A DNA stretch of 64,000 nt from Nocardia sp. NBC_01503. GTDB lineage: Bacteria; Actinomycetota; Actinomycetes; Mycobacteriales; Mycobacteriaceae. The notes beneath the pieces are model-generated. The model did not search any database and was not told where the DNA came from. It worked only from the letters and a program-made list of their open reading frames with translations. Each line of letters begins with the position of its first letter. The first letter of the stretch is position 1. Below, in pieces: positions 24,486 to 32,877 of the stretch. The stretch lies in the NCBI RefSeq assembly GCF_036327755.1, contig NZ_CP109596.1:6696001-6760000 (forward strand), in the 5' to 3' direction. The position numbers and the translations under genes were made by a program.

Positions 24486-25199
24486 TCAGTCCGGCGCGAC
24501 CTTGGACAGCATCGTCTGCGCATGCTCGGCGAGTACGGGCCGGAAACTGAAGCACATGCTCAGCCAGAGCAGACCGAAAATCCATCCGGCGACGATATCG
24601 GTCGACCAGTGCACGCCGAGGTAAAGCCGGGACACACCGACACCCACCACGAACAGAACGGTGCCGGTGACCAACAGCATGCGCCACAATCCACGCAGCA
24701 GTGGCAGCAATACCGCGACAACCACACCCACCACGACGGTCGATCCCAGCGCGTGCCCCGACGGATAGGAGTGATTGATCTCGACCACCATCCGGTCGAT
24801 CAGCGGCGGCCGTGGTCGGGCGATGAGCAGTTTGCCGAAGAACACCAGCGCGCCCGCACCGAGCGCGGTGAAGCCCACGAAAACCGCTGTCTCCCACTGC
24901 CTTCGCCAGGCCAGGCCCGAGCATGCGGCCACGCCGAGCACCGTCATGGTGCCGGTGTCGCCGAGTGCGCTGATGCCCTTGGCGAAGACGGTCGCCGTGC
25001 CGTTCCGATGGCCGATGAACCATTGCAGCAGACTCGCGTCGGGCCCGATCGGCCCCGGATGCACCTGCACCGCGAAGGTGAGCAGGGCGACGATCGCGCT
25101 CAGCGCCAGCAGTGTGCCCAGGACAATGGGGTGCGGCACATGTGGCCGCGTCGGCACGGTCGAAGACTCCATTTGCGTTGCGGTAACTGCGGGCGGCAT
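24486..25199 (-). CDS. PAP2 family phosphatase
   Basis: This 237-residue integral membrane protein has about six helices. The three PAP2 motifs are in order: KLLIARPRPP (K-x6-RP), YPSGH with the catalytic His, and SRLYLGVHWSTDI (SR-x5-H-x3-D). The enzyme removes phosphate from lipid phosphates such as phosphatidic acid or undecaprenyl diphosphate at the outer face of the membrane. The substrate is not fixed by sequence. An internal ATG 27 bp downstream is an alternative start. Confidence 0.92.
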   Translation of the reverse strand: MPPAVTATQMESSTVPTRPHVPHPIVLGTLLALSAIVALLTFAVQVHPGPIGPDASLLQWFIGHRNGTATVFAKGISALGDTGTMTVLGVAACSGLAWRRQWETAVFVGFTALGAGALVFFGKLLIARPRPPLIDRMVVEINHSYPSGHALGSTVVVGVVVAVLLPLLRGLWRMLLVTGTVLFVVGVGVSRLYLGVHWSTDIVAGWIFGLLWLSMCFSFRPVLAEHAQTMLSKVAPD

Positions 25200-25343
25200 C
25201 TCTCGACCATGACACGTTCTGCCTGAGAAGAGGTTGAGAACCTGGGTGAGCGGCTCGATTTTTCGAATCCATGACGCGCGATCACGACAAATCGGGCCAG
25301 ACCATCATGTTCGGAGCGCATTGCCATAGGGCATGCTTGGGCC

Positions 25344-26063
25344 GTGCGAGTGCTGGTGGTGGAGGATGAGCAGCGGCTGGCGCGCACCATCGCGCGCGGA
25401 CTCGAGCTGGAGGGTTTCGTCGTACAGCTCGCGCACACCGGCACCGAGGGCCTGTGGTGGGCGATCGAGGACGAATTCGATGTGATCGTGCTCGACATCA
25501 TGTTGCCGGAGTTGAGCGGATACGAGGTGCTGCGACGACTGCGCAGCCGCGACGTTTCGACGCCGGTGCTCATGCTCACCGCCAAGGACGGCGATTACGA
25601 GCAGGCCGACGCGCTCGATCTGGGAGCCGACGACTATCTCACCAAGCCGTTCTCATTCGTGGTGTTGATCGCCCGGCTGCGGGCCCTGCTGCGCCGCACG
25701 TCACCGCAGCGGCCCGCGCTGTTGTCGGCGGGGGATCTGGTACTCGATCCGGCCCGGCGCAGCGTACGGCGCGCGGGCACCGAACTGACGCTCACTCCGC
25801 GCGAGTTCGGACTACTGGAGTTCCTGATGCGGCACAAGGGGATTGTCCTCACCAAGTCCGAGATACTGCGCAATGTGTGGGATACGCACTATGAGGGCCC
25901 GGAGAATGTGGTCGAGGTGTATATCGGCTATCTGCGCAAGAAGATCGATACGCCATTCGGGCAGGGCAGCATCGAGACGCTACGGGGCGTCGGCTACCGG
26001 CTGATCGATCCGGGGGCCACCGACGGGCAGCAGAATCACGAACCTGGCTCCACCCCAGGGTGA
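25344..26063 (+). CDS. OmpR-family response regulator
   Basis: This 239-residue protein starts at a GTG. The receiver domain has the acidic pair ED (VVEDEQ), the phosphorylation Asp in VIVLDIMLPE, Thr in LMLTAKD and Lys in YLTKPF. The winged-helix output domain ends with VYIGYLRKKID and ETLRGVGYRL, as usual. About 20 extra residues follow (LIDPGATDGQQNHEPG...), encoded in DNA that also codes for the kinase C-terminus on the other strand. It should act with the convergent histidine kinase at 25980-27428. Confidence 0.95.
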   Translation: MRVLVVEDEQRLARTIARGLELEGFVVQLAHTGTEGLWWAIEDEFDVIVLDIMLPELSGYEVLRRLRSRDVSTPVLMLTAKDGDYEQADALDLGADDYLTKPFSFVVLIARLRALLRRTSPQRPALLSAGDLVLDPARRSVRRAGTELTLTPREFGLLEFLMRHKGIVLTKSEILRNVWDTHYEGPENVVEVYIGYLRKKIDTPFGQGSIETLRGVGYRLIDPGATDGQQNHEPGSTPG

Positions 26064-27428
26064 TTCGCCCACGCTGACGCTGCCGCCGTGGGCGGCGACC
26101 AATTCGGCGACGATCGCCAGGCCGAGACCGGAGCCGCCCGAGGCGCGCGCCCGATCCGGCTCCAGTCGTACGAAACGGTCGAAGACGCGGGCGCGGTCGG
26201 CGACCGGAATGCCGGGGCCGTCGTCATCGATGACCACGCGGGCGTGCTCGCCGTCACGATCCACCGCGATGGCGACTTTCGAATCAGCGTGTGCCGCTGC
26301 GTTATCGGCGATATTGCGCAGTGCCCGTGCCAGCTTGGCGGGATCGCCGATCACCCGGGTCGGCCGGATATCGGTGCGGATGGTCAGCCCGCTCCGGCCG
26401 CGCAGCGCCGCGGCCTGCGCAGCGGCGAGATCGTCCAGATCGACATCACCCGTTCGCAATTCGAGCCGGTGCTCATCGGCCGCGGCGAGAGTCAGCAGGT
26501 CCTCGATGAGGTGTCGCATGCGTTCGGTCTCGGGGAGCAGGGTGCCGTCGATCAGCTCGCGATCCAGTACCTCGGGCCGGTCCCGGGCCAGCTCCAGGGC
26601 CGCGGCCACCGCCGCGAGCGGGCTGCGCAACTCGTGTGAGGCATCGCCGACGAATCGCCGTTGGGCGAGGTGACCGGCCTCGATGCGGGCCAGCATGGCA
26701 TTCATGGTCTCGGCCAGGCGTGCGATCTCATCGCGTGCGGCCGGTACCGGAACGCGTTCGGAGAGATCGGTCGCGCCGATTCCGGTGACCCGGCGGCGGA
26801 TCACCTCCACCGAGCGCAGCGAACGCCCGACCAGCAGGTAGGTCGCGGCCGCCGCGGCGGCGACGACAATCGGACCGCCCACGGCGACCAGCGCGGCCAC
26901 CTTGGTCACCGCGTGCTCGACCGGTTCGGTACTCACCGCGACCATCACCGTGTAGCGACCGAGCGGGGTGTACACCGATCGCGCGGATACTCGTAGGTCG
27001 TCATCCTCGTCCGGGACCGGCTCCCGGCCGACCACCCGATCCCCGACAGCGTTCGGATCCAGCAGTGGCACGGTCGTTTTCGGGTCGGAGGAGCGCAGCA
27101 CCCGCCCGCGCGGGTCGATCACCTGGACCGCGTCGATGGACCCTTCGGTGGAGAAGAGCGATGCGGGCAGTGCGCCGACCACACTCTCCGCGGACTCCTG
27201 CGCCGAGATCCGCGAGAGCTCCGGGGCGAGTGCGTCCATCTGGGTGACGGCCGCGGAGTCGAGTTCGCGCAGCAGCGACTCGCGGAGCAGTAACAGCATG
27301 GCTCCGGCGGCGGCCAGCAGCACCGCCCCGACCACCAGCGCGGCCACAATGGCGGACCGGACGCGCAGGCCCCAGCGGGAAGGCCGCAGCCACTCCGGAA
27401 TCCGATTCACCCGACCATCATCGAGCAC
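25980..27428 (-). CDS. sensor histidine kinase
   Basis: This membrane protein of about 482 residues has TM1 near residues 24-48, an extracytoplasmic sensor region, TM2 near 180-200 and a HAMP domain (VGRSLRSVEVIRRRVTGI to the DLSERVP segment). The phosphoacceptor His is in FVGDASHELRSPLAAVAA. The ATPase N, G1 and G2 boxes are NIADNAAAHA, DDDGPGIP and GGSGLGLAIV. The start is uncertain: a GTG at 27428 or an internal GTG about 18 nt later. It converges on its response regulator gene and overlaps it by 84 nt. The signal is unknown. Confidence 0.94.
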   Translation of the reverse strand: MLDDGRVNRIPEWLRPSRWGLRVRSAIVAALVVGAVLLAAAGAMLLLLRESLLRELDSAAVTQMDALAPELSRISAQESAESVVGALPASLFSTEGSIDAVQVIDPRGRVLRSSDPKTTVPLLDPNAVGDRVVGREPVPDEDDDLRVSARSVYTPLGRYTVMVAVSTEPVEHAVTKVAALVAVGGPIVVAAAAAATYLLVGRSLRSVEVIRRRVTGIGATDLSERVPVPAARDEIARLAETMNAMLARIEAGHLAQRRFVGDASHELRSPLAAVAAALELARDRPEVLDRELIDGTLLPETERMRHLIEDLLTLAAADEHRLELRTGDVDLDDLAAAQAAALRGRSGLTIRTDIRPTRVIGDPAKLARALRNIADNAAAHADSKVAIAVDRDGEHARVVIDDDGPGIPVADRARVFDRFVRLEPDRARASGGSGLGLAIVAELVAAHGGSVSVGESPWGGARFVILLPVGGPRIDQPVADAP

Positions 27429-27459
27429 GCCCGGTATCGGGTGACGGTGGCAGGTGTGT

Positions 27460-27873
27460 TCAAGGCAGGGTGTCGGTCTGAATGCGCGGGTCGAGTTTGC
27501 GCAGGGTATCGGGGCGATCGGTCAGACAGGGCCAATCCCGGCTCACCGCTTCGATTGTCGCGTGCCCGGCGGGAATGAGGGCATCGGCGTCGATGCGATC
27601 GGCCAGTGCCGCACCGAGATGGTCACTGGCCGGGCGGTCGAGCGGCTGGATGACGGTATTGGGCAGATCCAGCAGGACGGCCAGAATATCCAGGCGGCCC
27701 GGCGGTATCAGCGCGCGAGCCGCGGCCAGGGCGGTCGCCGGAATGATGATGGTGTGCCCGGCGTCCGCGGTGGCCCACACCACCGATTGCACATACGCGA
27801 CGCGATGCGCCCATGCGGTCAGCGCGGCCGTATCGAAGACGACGCCGCCGAGGGTGGAGCCGGGGGAGGTCAT
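27460..27873 (-). CDS. PIN-domain toxin (VapC-like)
   Basis: The ATG at 27871-27873 overlaps the antitoxin stop (ATGA), giving 137 residues. The PIN pattern is visible: an N-terminal acidic residue in GGVVFDTAALTAWAH, then IPATALAAARALI, and a late acidic cluster around AALADRIDADALIPAGHATIEAVSR. VapC toxins are Mg2+-dependent RNases that cleave tRNA or rRNA. The usual Asp quartet is present but diverged, so ribonuclease activity is inferred. The antitoxin is encoded directly upstream. Confidence 0.75.
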   Translation of the reverse strand: MTSPGSTLGGVVFDTAALTAWAHRVAYVQSVVWATADAGHTIIIPATALAAARALIPPGRLDILAVLLDLPNTVIQPLDRPASDHLGAALADRIDADALIPAGHATIEAVSRDWPCLTDRPDTLRKLDPRIQTDTLP

Positions 27874-28151
27874 GCCGCGCCGGCGTGATCGCCGTCGACA
27901 TCCTCCTCGGGTAATGGGGGCAGGCCCTGCACGGCGCGGGCGCGATTGATGAGATCCAGCGGGGGACGGCCACCGAAGACCTGCTCGATACGAGCGAGGG
28001 ATTCGGCGCGATCGACGCGGTTCTTGACTGATTCGGCGACGAATGCCGAGATCGACTCGATACGGCCTTTGCTGCGCCAGTCGTCGAGGGTTGCGGCGAT
28101 CTCTTCCGGCACCGTCACGGTGATCTTGCGGGTGCGACGTTCTCTCGCCAT
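27870..28151 (-). CDS. ribbon-helix-helix antitoxin
   Basis: The ATG at 28149-28151 gives 93 residues. The N-terminal RHH DNA-binding fold is RRTRKITVTVPEEIAATLDDW, followed by SISAFVAESVKNRV. The C-terminal third (GGRPPLDLINRARAVQGLPPL) is likely the toxin-neutralising region. The gene is translationally coupled to the PIN toxin by a 4-nt overlap. An inverted repeat covers the start codon, so autorepression is likely. Confidence 0.8.
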   Translation of the reverse strand: MARERRTRKITVTVPEEIAATLDDWRSKGRIESISAFVAESVKNRVDRAESLARIEQVFGGRPPLDLINRARAVQGLPPLPEEDVDGDHAGAA

Positions 28152-28173
28152 ACCGGAATGATAGCGCGGTATG
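28149..28173. promoter_or_regulatory. operator over the antitoxin start
   Basis: CATACCG (28149-28155) and CGGTATG (28167-28173) form a perfect inverted repeat with an 11-nt spacer, and the antitoxin ATG is part of it. On the minus strand a TATCAT box lies about 6 nt before the ATG, so the transcript may be leaderless. Autoregulation by the RHH protein is inferred. Confidence 0.6.
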
Positions 28174-28375
28174 CCCGAAGGACACGAGAAGGTAACGGCG
28201 TGGCCCGATCCGACAGGTGCCGTCGATCCGGCGCGCGGCGACCGCTCCGAGTCCACCGCATTCGGATTCCACTGATCTGAAACCTGCCGGTCACGCGGCG
28301 ATCCGTGTTCGATACGGTGGGCGTGTGCCGGTCGCGATGCGGGCCGCGCCGGAGTCGCGAGAGGACAGACGATAG

Positions 28376-30019
28376 ATGGCTGAGAGTTCGATCGAGTGGG
28401 TCGACGGTGCCCTGGTCACCATCGATCAGCGCGCGTTACCGCAGGAATTGCGGGAGCTGCGGATCACCACGGTCGACGATCTCATCGACGCCATCAAATC
28501 GCTGGCGATTCGCGGGGCTCCGGCCATCGGCGTGTCGGGTGCCTTCGGTGTGGTGCTCGCGGCGCTCGCCGCCACCACCGATGGAGTGGTGAATACCGAA
28601 CAGGTCGAAGCGGAGTCCGCGCGTGTCGCCGACGCCCGGCCGACCGCGGTGAATCTCGCGTGGGGTGTGCAGCGGGCCCTGGCGCAGTTGCCGAAGGGCG
28701 TACAGGCCGTGCTCGACGAGGCTCTGGAGATGCTGGCCGAGGACGGCCGGGTGAATCTGGCCGCCGCCACCCACGCCGCCGATCTGGTGCAGCGACTCTG
28801 CCCGGATCGTCCGTTGCGGATTCTGACGCACTGCAATACCGGTCGGCTCGCCACGACCGCCGTCGGTACCGCCATCGGCGCGTTGCATGTGCTGCATCAG
28901 CGCGGCGCGCTCGCGGAAGTGATTGTGGACGAGACTCGTCCGCTGCTCCAGGGTGCGCGGTTGACCGCGTGGGAGATGGCCGAGGCCGGTATCCCGCATC
29001 GCCTCACCATCGATTCCGCCGCCGCGTGGGCGATGGCCACCGAGGGTGTGGACGCGGTCGTGGTCGGCGCGGATCGGATCACCGCCGATGGGTCGGTGGC
29101 CAATAAGATCGGCACCTACATGCTGGCCATCGCGGCGAAGCGGCATGGGATTCCGTTCATCGTGGTCGCGCCCGAATCCACTCGGGACGTGGCGACCGCG
29201 CGCGGTAGCGACATCGTGGTGGAGCAGCGCGCGGCGGGTGAGGTGACCGGATTCGGTGGTGTCACAACGGCTCCCGAGGGGACTCGGACGTTCAATCCGG
29301 CCTTCGATGTGACGCCGCCGGAGCTGGTGACGGCCGTGGTCACCGAGAATGGCGTGCTCGGCAATTCCGCACTCGATGCCGGACGGGAGATCGCCGCGAT
29401 CGCGCGGGGGCTCTACGCCAATGGCTGGATGCCCGGCACCGCGGGCAATATCTCGGTGCGCCAGGGCGATACGGCTGTGGTCACCGCGAGCGGGCTGTCC
29501 AAGGGTGAGCTCGACGCGAACGACATGGTGACCGTCGCGGTCGCCGATTCCGAGCCGGTGTCGTCCACCGGCCGAAAGCCGTCCGCGGAGACCACGATTC
29601 ACACCGCCGTCTACCGCACCACGGATTCGACCGCAGTCGTACACGTACATCCGCCGCACGCCACCGCCGTGTCCATCGGTGCGGCCGCCGCCGAGGTGCA
29701 GCCTGTGCGTTTCGCCGGATACGAGCTGATCAAGGGTCTGGGTGGCGCTCGCCCCGATCTCATCGATATCCCGGTGTTCCCGAATCACGCCGATGTTCCG
29801 CGGATCGGCGCGGATATCGAGAAGTACCTGACCGAGTATCCGGACGCCCCGCCGGTGCTTTTCATTGCCGGACACGGCATTACGGCATGGGGTGCCACTT
29901 TGGCTCAGGCCCGCGATCGCGCGGAATGCCTCGAGGCCATGTGCGAATTGACTACTTTGACCGGACACCGCGAACTCCCGGTGCGCGAGAATCAGTTCCG
30001 AGGAGGAACCCCGAAATGA
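28376..30019 (+). CDS. mtnAB: fused MtnA-MtnB: methylthioribose-1-P isomerase / methylthioribulose-1-P dehydratase
   Basis: One 547-residue frame carries two consecutive enzymes of methionine salvage. Residues 1 to about 325 are MtnA: RGAPAIGVSGAFG, the catalytic Cys153 in THCNTGRLAT, and Asp233 in VVGADRITADGSVANKIGTY. Residues from about 330 are MtnB, a class II aldolase-like zinc dehydratase: MPGTAGNISVR, ASGLSKGEL, the metal motif HVHPPH (423-428) and a late metal-binding His500 in IAGHGITAWG. MtnA isomerises 5-methylthioribose-1-phosphate and MtnB dehydrates the product. The linker is only a few residues and no stop, start or ribosome-binding site lies at the joint. The stop overlaps the mtnD start (ATGA). 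Confidence 0.95.
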   Translation: MAESSIEWVDGALVTIDQRALPQELRELRITTVDDLIDAIKSLAIRGAPAIGVSGAFGVVLAALAATTDGVVNTEQVEAESARVADARPTAVNLAWGVQRALAQLPKGVQAVLDEALEMLAEDGRVNLAAATHAADLVQRLCPDRPLRILTHCNTGRLATTAVGTAIGALHVLHQRGALAEVIVDETRPLLQGARLTAWEMAEAGIPHRLTIDSAAAWAMATEGVDAVVVGADRITADGSVANKIGTYMLAIAAKRHGIPFIVVAPESTRDVATARGSDIVVEQRAAGEVTGFGGVTTAPEGTRTFNPAFDVTPPELVTAVVTENGVLGNSALDAGREIAAIARGLYANGWMPGTAGNISVRQGDTAVVTASGLSKGELDANDMVTVAVADSEPVSSTGRKPSAETTIHTAVYRTTDSTAVVHVHPPHATAVSIGAAAAEVQPVRFAGYELIKGLGGARPDLIDIPVFPNHADVPRIGADIEKYLTEYPDAPPVLFIAGHGITAWGATLAQARDRAECLEAMCELTTLTGHRELPVRENQFRGGTPK

Positions 30020-30591
30020 CGCTGCTGCAGATCATGTCCGATCAGGACTCCGCCGAGGTCAAGCTGCGCACCACCGATGACGCGGTGATCGCCGCCGAGC
30101 TGAACAAGCGCGGTATCACCTTCGAGCGCTGGTCGCTGTTCGACGGCTTCACCGCCGCCACCTCGACCGAGGAGCTGCTGGCCGAATACCAGTCGCGCAT
30201 CGACGCTTTGAACGCGGACGGCCGCTTCAAGTTCATCGATGTGGCCCGCATCCACCCCGATGCCACCGACCCGGAGTGGCCCGCCAAGGCCGTCGCCGCC
30301 CGGACCAAGTTCCTGGACGAGCACCGGCACGCCGAGGATGAGGTCCGTTTCTTCGCCGCCGGTCAGGGCTGCTTCTATCTGCACCTCGGTGATGAGGTCC
30401 TGGCGACGGTCTGCACCGCGGGCGATCTCGTCTCGGTCCCCGCGGGCACCCTGCACTGGTTCGATATGGGCACCGAGCCCGAATTCGTCGCCGTCCGCTT
30501 CTTCGAGGAGGAAGACGGCTGGATCGGTGACTTCACCGGCGACAAGATCTCCGGCGGCTTCCCCACCCTCGACGAGTTGCTCCCCGCATGA
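30016..30591 (+). CDS. mtnD: acireductone dioxygenase
   Basis: This 191-residue cupin starts behind AGGAGG and overlaps the mtnAB stop. The metal ligands are in HRHAEDEVRFF (H-x-H and Glu) and in GTLHWFDMG (last His). The enzyme converts the acireductone of the methionine salvage pathway to the 2-keto acid precursor of methionine plus formate when iron-bound, or to an off-pathway product plus CO when nickel-bound. It sits between mtnAB and mtnC with 4-nt overlaps on both sides, so translation is coupled. Confidence 0.95.
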   Translation: MTLLQIMSDQDSAEVKLRTTDDAVIAAELNKRGITFERWSLFDGFTAATSTEELLAEYQSRIDALNADGRFKFIDVARIHPDATDPEWPAKAVAARTKFLDEHRHAEDEVRFFAAGQGCFYLHLGDEVLATVCTAGDLVSVPAGTLHWFDMGTEPEFVAVRFFEEEDGWIGDFTGDKISGGFPTLDELLPA

Positions 30592-31262
30592 TCAACGTCA
30601 TCGTCCTCGATATCGAGGGCACCACCAGCCCGACCAGCTCGGTCCGTGAGGAGCTGTACGGCTACACCCGCACCCGCCTGCCCGGCTGGCTGGCCGAAAA
30701 CGAGGGCGGCGCGGCGGATGCCATCATCGCCGAGACCCGCGCCCTGGCCGGTGCGCCGGGGGCGTCGGTCGCCGAGATCCTCATCGATTGGCTGAACACC
30801 GACGTCAAGGCCGAGCCGCTGAAGGCCGCCCAGGGCATCATCTGCGCCGAGGGTTTCCGCAACGGCTCGCTCTACGGCGAGTTCTTCCCCGATGTGCCGC
30901 CGATGCTGCGCGCCTGGCGTGAATCCGGCCTGGAGCTCTACATCTACTCCTCGGGTTCGGTTCGCAATCAAAAGGATTGGTTCACCTTCGCCCGTCCCGG
31001 CGACCTCTCCCCGCTGATCACCGGCCATTTCGATCTCACCACCGCGGGCCCCAAACGCGAAGCCTCCTCCTACGAGAAGATCGCGGGCGCAATAGGAGTC
31101 CCCGCGGAGAGCATCCTGTTCCTCTCGGATCACCCGGATGAACTCGACGCCGCGGTGGCCGCGGGCTGGCGGGCGATCGGTGTGGCTCGCCCCGGCGAAC
31201 CCAACCCCCCGCGCCCCCCGCACCGCTGGGTCGGCGACTTCGCCGACATCGAACCCAACTGA
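30588..31262 (+). CDS. mtnC: enolase-phosphatase E1
   Basis: This 224-residue HAD-superfamily protein has motif I VLDIEGTTSP, the MtnC signature with Asp nucleophile, motif II IYSSGSVRNQK and the late acidic motif ILFLSDHPDELDAA. It enolises and dephosphorylates 2,3-diketo-5-methylthiopentyl-1-phosphate to the acireductone used by MtnD. It is the last recognisable gene of the salvage operon. Confidence 0.95.
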   Translation: MINVIVLDIEGTTSPTSSVREELYGYTRTRLPGWLAENEGGAADAIIAETRALAGAPGASVAEILIDWLNTDVKAEPLKAAQGIICAEGFRNGSLYGEFFPDVPPMLRAWRESGLELYIYSSGSVRNQKDWFTFARPGDLSPLITGHFDLTTAGPKREASSYEKIAGAIGVPAESILFLSDHPDELDAAVAAGWRAIGVARPGEPNPPRPPHRWVGDFADIEPN

Positions 31263-31271
31263 GCGATAACG

Positions 31272-31808
31272 GTGTCCAATGCATGGTCGGACGTGACTCC
31301 ACTTCCCGACGACCTGCTCGCCGCGAAGTCTCTGGTCTATGACCCGTGCGGTTTCACTTGCTCACAGCCGATCGCCGAACCCGAGGGCGGTGCGTACGCC
31401 GCCCACACCTTCACCCTCAACGGCCTTACAACCCGATTCCGCACGGGCAAAACCACTCCCACCAAGGTCGGCCAATTCGTCACCGTCTGGACCAGATCCC
31501 TCGCCGGCCCGATCCGCCCATTCGACACCACCGATGCCATAGACCTGGTCGTAGTCAGCACCCGCAGCTCCGAGCACTTCGGCCACTTCGTCTTCACGAT
31601 GGACACTCTCAGCCGACACGGCATCACATCGGTGAACGGCACCGCCGGTAAACGCGCCTTCCGTGTCTACCCACCATGGGTAGACGCCCCCAACCGCCAG
31701 GCAACCGCGGCCCAGTCCTGGCAACTCGACCACTTCCTGTACCTGCCGACGAACGCGCCGATCGACATCGCCCGCGCCCGAAGCCTCTATGGGCACGCGA
31801 CTGTGTGA
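31272..31808 (+). CDS. MepB family protein
   Basis: This 178-residue protein starts at a GTG 9 bp after mtnC. It has the MepB look: an early LVYDPCGFTCSQP segment, then TFTLNGLTTRFRTGKTTPTKVGQFVTVW, then FGHFVFTMDTLSRHGI and FRVYPPWV. The family is named after the Staphylococcus mepRAB locus, where MepB's function is unknown. It could be read through from the mtn operon, but its function is probably unrelated. Confidence 0.85.
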   Translation: MSNAWSDVTPLPDDLLAAKSLVYDPCGFTCSQPIAEPEGGAYAAHTFTLNGLTTRFRTGKTTPTKVGQFVTVWTRSLAGPIRPFDTTDAIDLVVVSTRSSEHFGHFVFTMDTLSRHGITSVNGTAGKRAFRVYPPWVDAPNRQATAAQSWQLDHFLYLPTNAPIDIARARSLYGHATV

Positions 31809-31839
31809 TGCCGTTGCCGAGCCGCAACGGCAATCATGA

Positions 31840-32823
31840 TCATCGGTCGAGGACGTCGTCACGGGGCGTGACGGCCGCGGTGAGGCGATCCGCCAGCGCG
31901 CGCAGGTGGTCGATGAGTTCGGGTGGTTCGCGCACGTGGAATCCGAAGCCGAAAAGGCCGGTGTAGACGGCTATTTCGTCGAGTGAGTTCGAGCCGGTGT
32001 GCAGCAGGCAGTGCTCATCGTCGATCGCCTCGATGACGCCGATGGTCGGCGGGATGCGATCCGCCGCGACCGCGGCCGATACCTCGAGGGTGATGCGTGC
32101 CCGGTAGCGATAGGGGGCGGTGCTGACCCCGTGGGACACCCAGCCGGTGAGGTCGACCTCGGGTGCCGCGCGCGGGGTGAATCGGGGGCCGTTGGGAGTG
32201 CGCGGGTGCAGGCGGTCGACACGGTAGGTGCGCCAATCCTGCTTCTCGACGTCCCAGCCGACCAGGTACCAGTGTCGTCCGGTGTGTACGAGCCGATGCG
32301 GTTCGGCCGCCCGCCGGATCTCCGAGCCGCCGTGGGTGCGGTAGTCGAAGCGGAGTTGTTCGTGGTCACGGATGGCGGCGGCGATGGTGGTGAGGATGTT
32401 GGCGTCCACGGACGGCGTGCCCGCGGGCATGCTGACGGTCGCCGCTTGGAGCGCCGACACGCGGTGGCGTAACCGGGCCGGGAGGATCTGCTCCAGTTTC
32501 GCGAGCGCCCGCAGTGAACTCTCCTCGATACCGGTGATGGTTCCGCCTGCCGCGGTGCGCAATCCGACGACGACCGCGACCGCTTCATCGTCGTTCAGGA
32601 GCAGCGGGGGCAGTTTGGTTCCCGCGCCCAGTCGATATCCGGCCGCTCCGGCGACCGCGTGTACCGGATAGCCGAGATTGCGCAGCTTGTCGATATCGCG
32701 GCGGACGGTTCGCGCATCGACCTCAAGGCGTTCGGCCAGGTCGGCGCCGGTCCACACCCGGGGTGTCTGTAGCAGCGACAGGAGTTCGAGCAGCCGAGCC
32801 GAGGTTTCCAACACACTGTGCAT
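31840..32823 (-). CDS. WYL-domain transcriptional regulator (copy 1)
   Basis: This 327-residue protein has an N-terminal winged helix (SARLLELLSLLQTPRVWTG, then ADLAERLEVDARTVRRDIDKLRNLGYPVHA). The WYL domain lies at about residues 145-225, with HTGRHWYLVGWDVEKQDWRTYRVDRL, and a WCX-like extension completes the protein. WYL domains sense ligands, often nucleic-acid-derived. The gene is divergent from the epoxide hydrolase gene across a 54-bp gap holding a perfect inverted repeat. Autorepression plus control of the hydrolase is the simplest model. It is similar in layout and sequence to the second WYL gene at 35113. Confidence 0.92.
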   Translation of the reverse strand: MHSVLETSARLLELLSLLQTPRVWTGADLAERLEVDARTVRRDIDKLRNLGYPVHAVAGAAGYRLGAGTKLPPLLLNDDEAVAVVVGLRTAAGGTITGIEESSLRALAKLEQILPARLRHRVSALQAATVSMPAGTPSVDANILTTIAAAIRDHEQLRFDYRTHGGSEIRRAAEPHRLVHTGRHWYLVGWDVEKQDWRTYRVDRLHPRTPNGPRFTPRAAPEVDLTGWVSHGVSTAPYRYRARITLEVSAAVAADRIPPTIGVIEAIDDEHCLLHTGSNSLDEIAVYTGLFGFGFHVREPPELIDHLRALADRLTAAVTPRDDVLDR

Positions 32824-32834
32824 TCTGCCGTAGA

Positions 32835-32857
32835 GCTAGGACGGAAGTTGTCCTAGC
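32835..32857. promoter_or_regulatory. WYL operator 1
   Basis: GCTAGGAC (32835-32842) and GTCCTAGC (32850-32857) are perfect 8-bp arms with a 7-nt spacer between the divergent WYL and epoxide hydrolase genes. The core GGAC-N7-GTCC is shared with the site at 36123-36147. Confidence 0.75.
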
Positions 32858-32877
32858 AGCGCCATAGAGTCGTTTTC

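Noticed and set aside
28152..28375. SAM riboswitch ahead of the methionine salvage operon
   Set aside because: The gap is short, is shared with the toxin-antitoxin promoter and shows no kink-turn or pseudoknot-like conserved blocks.
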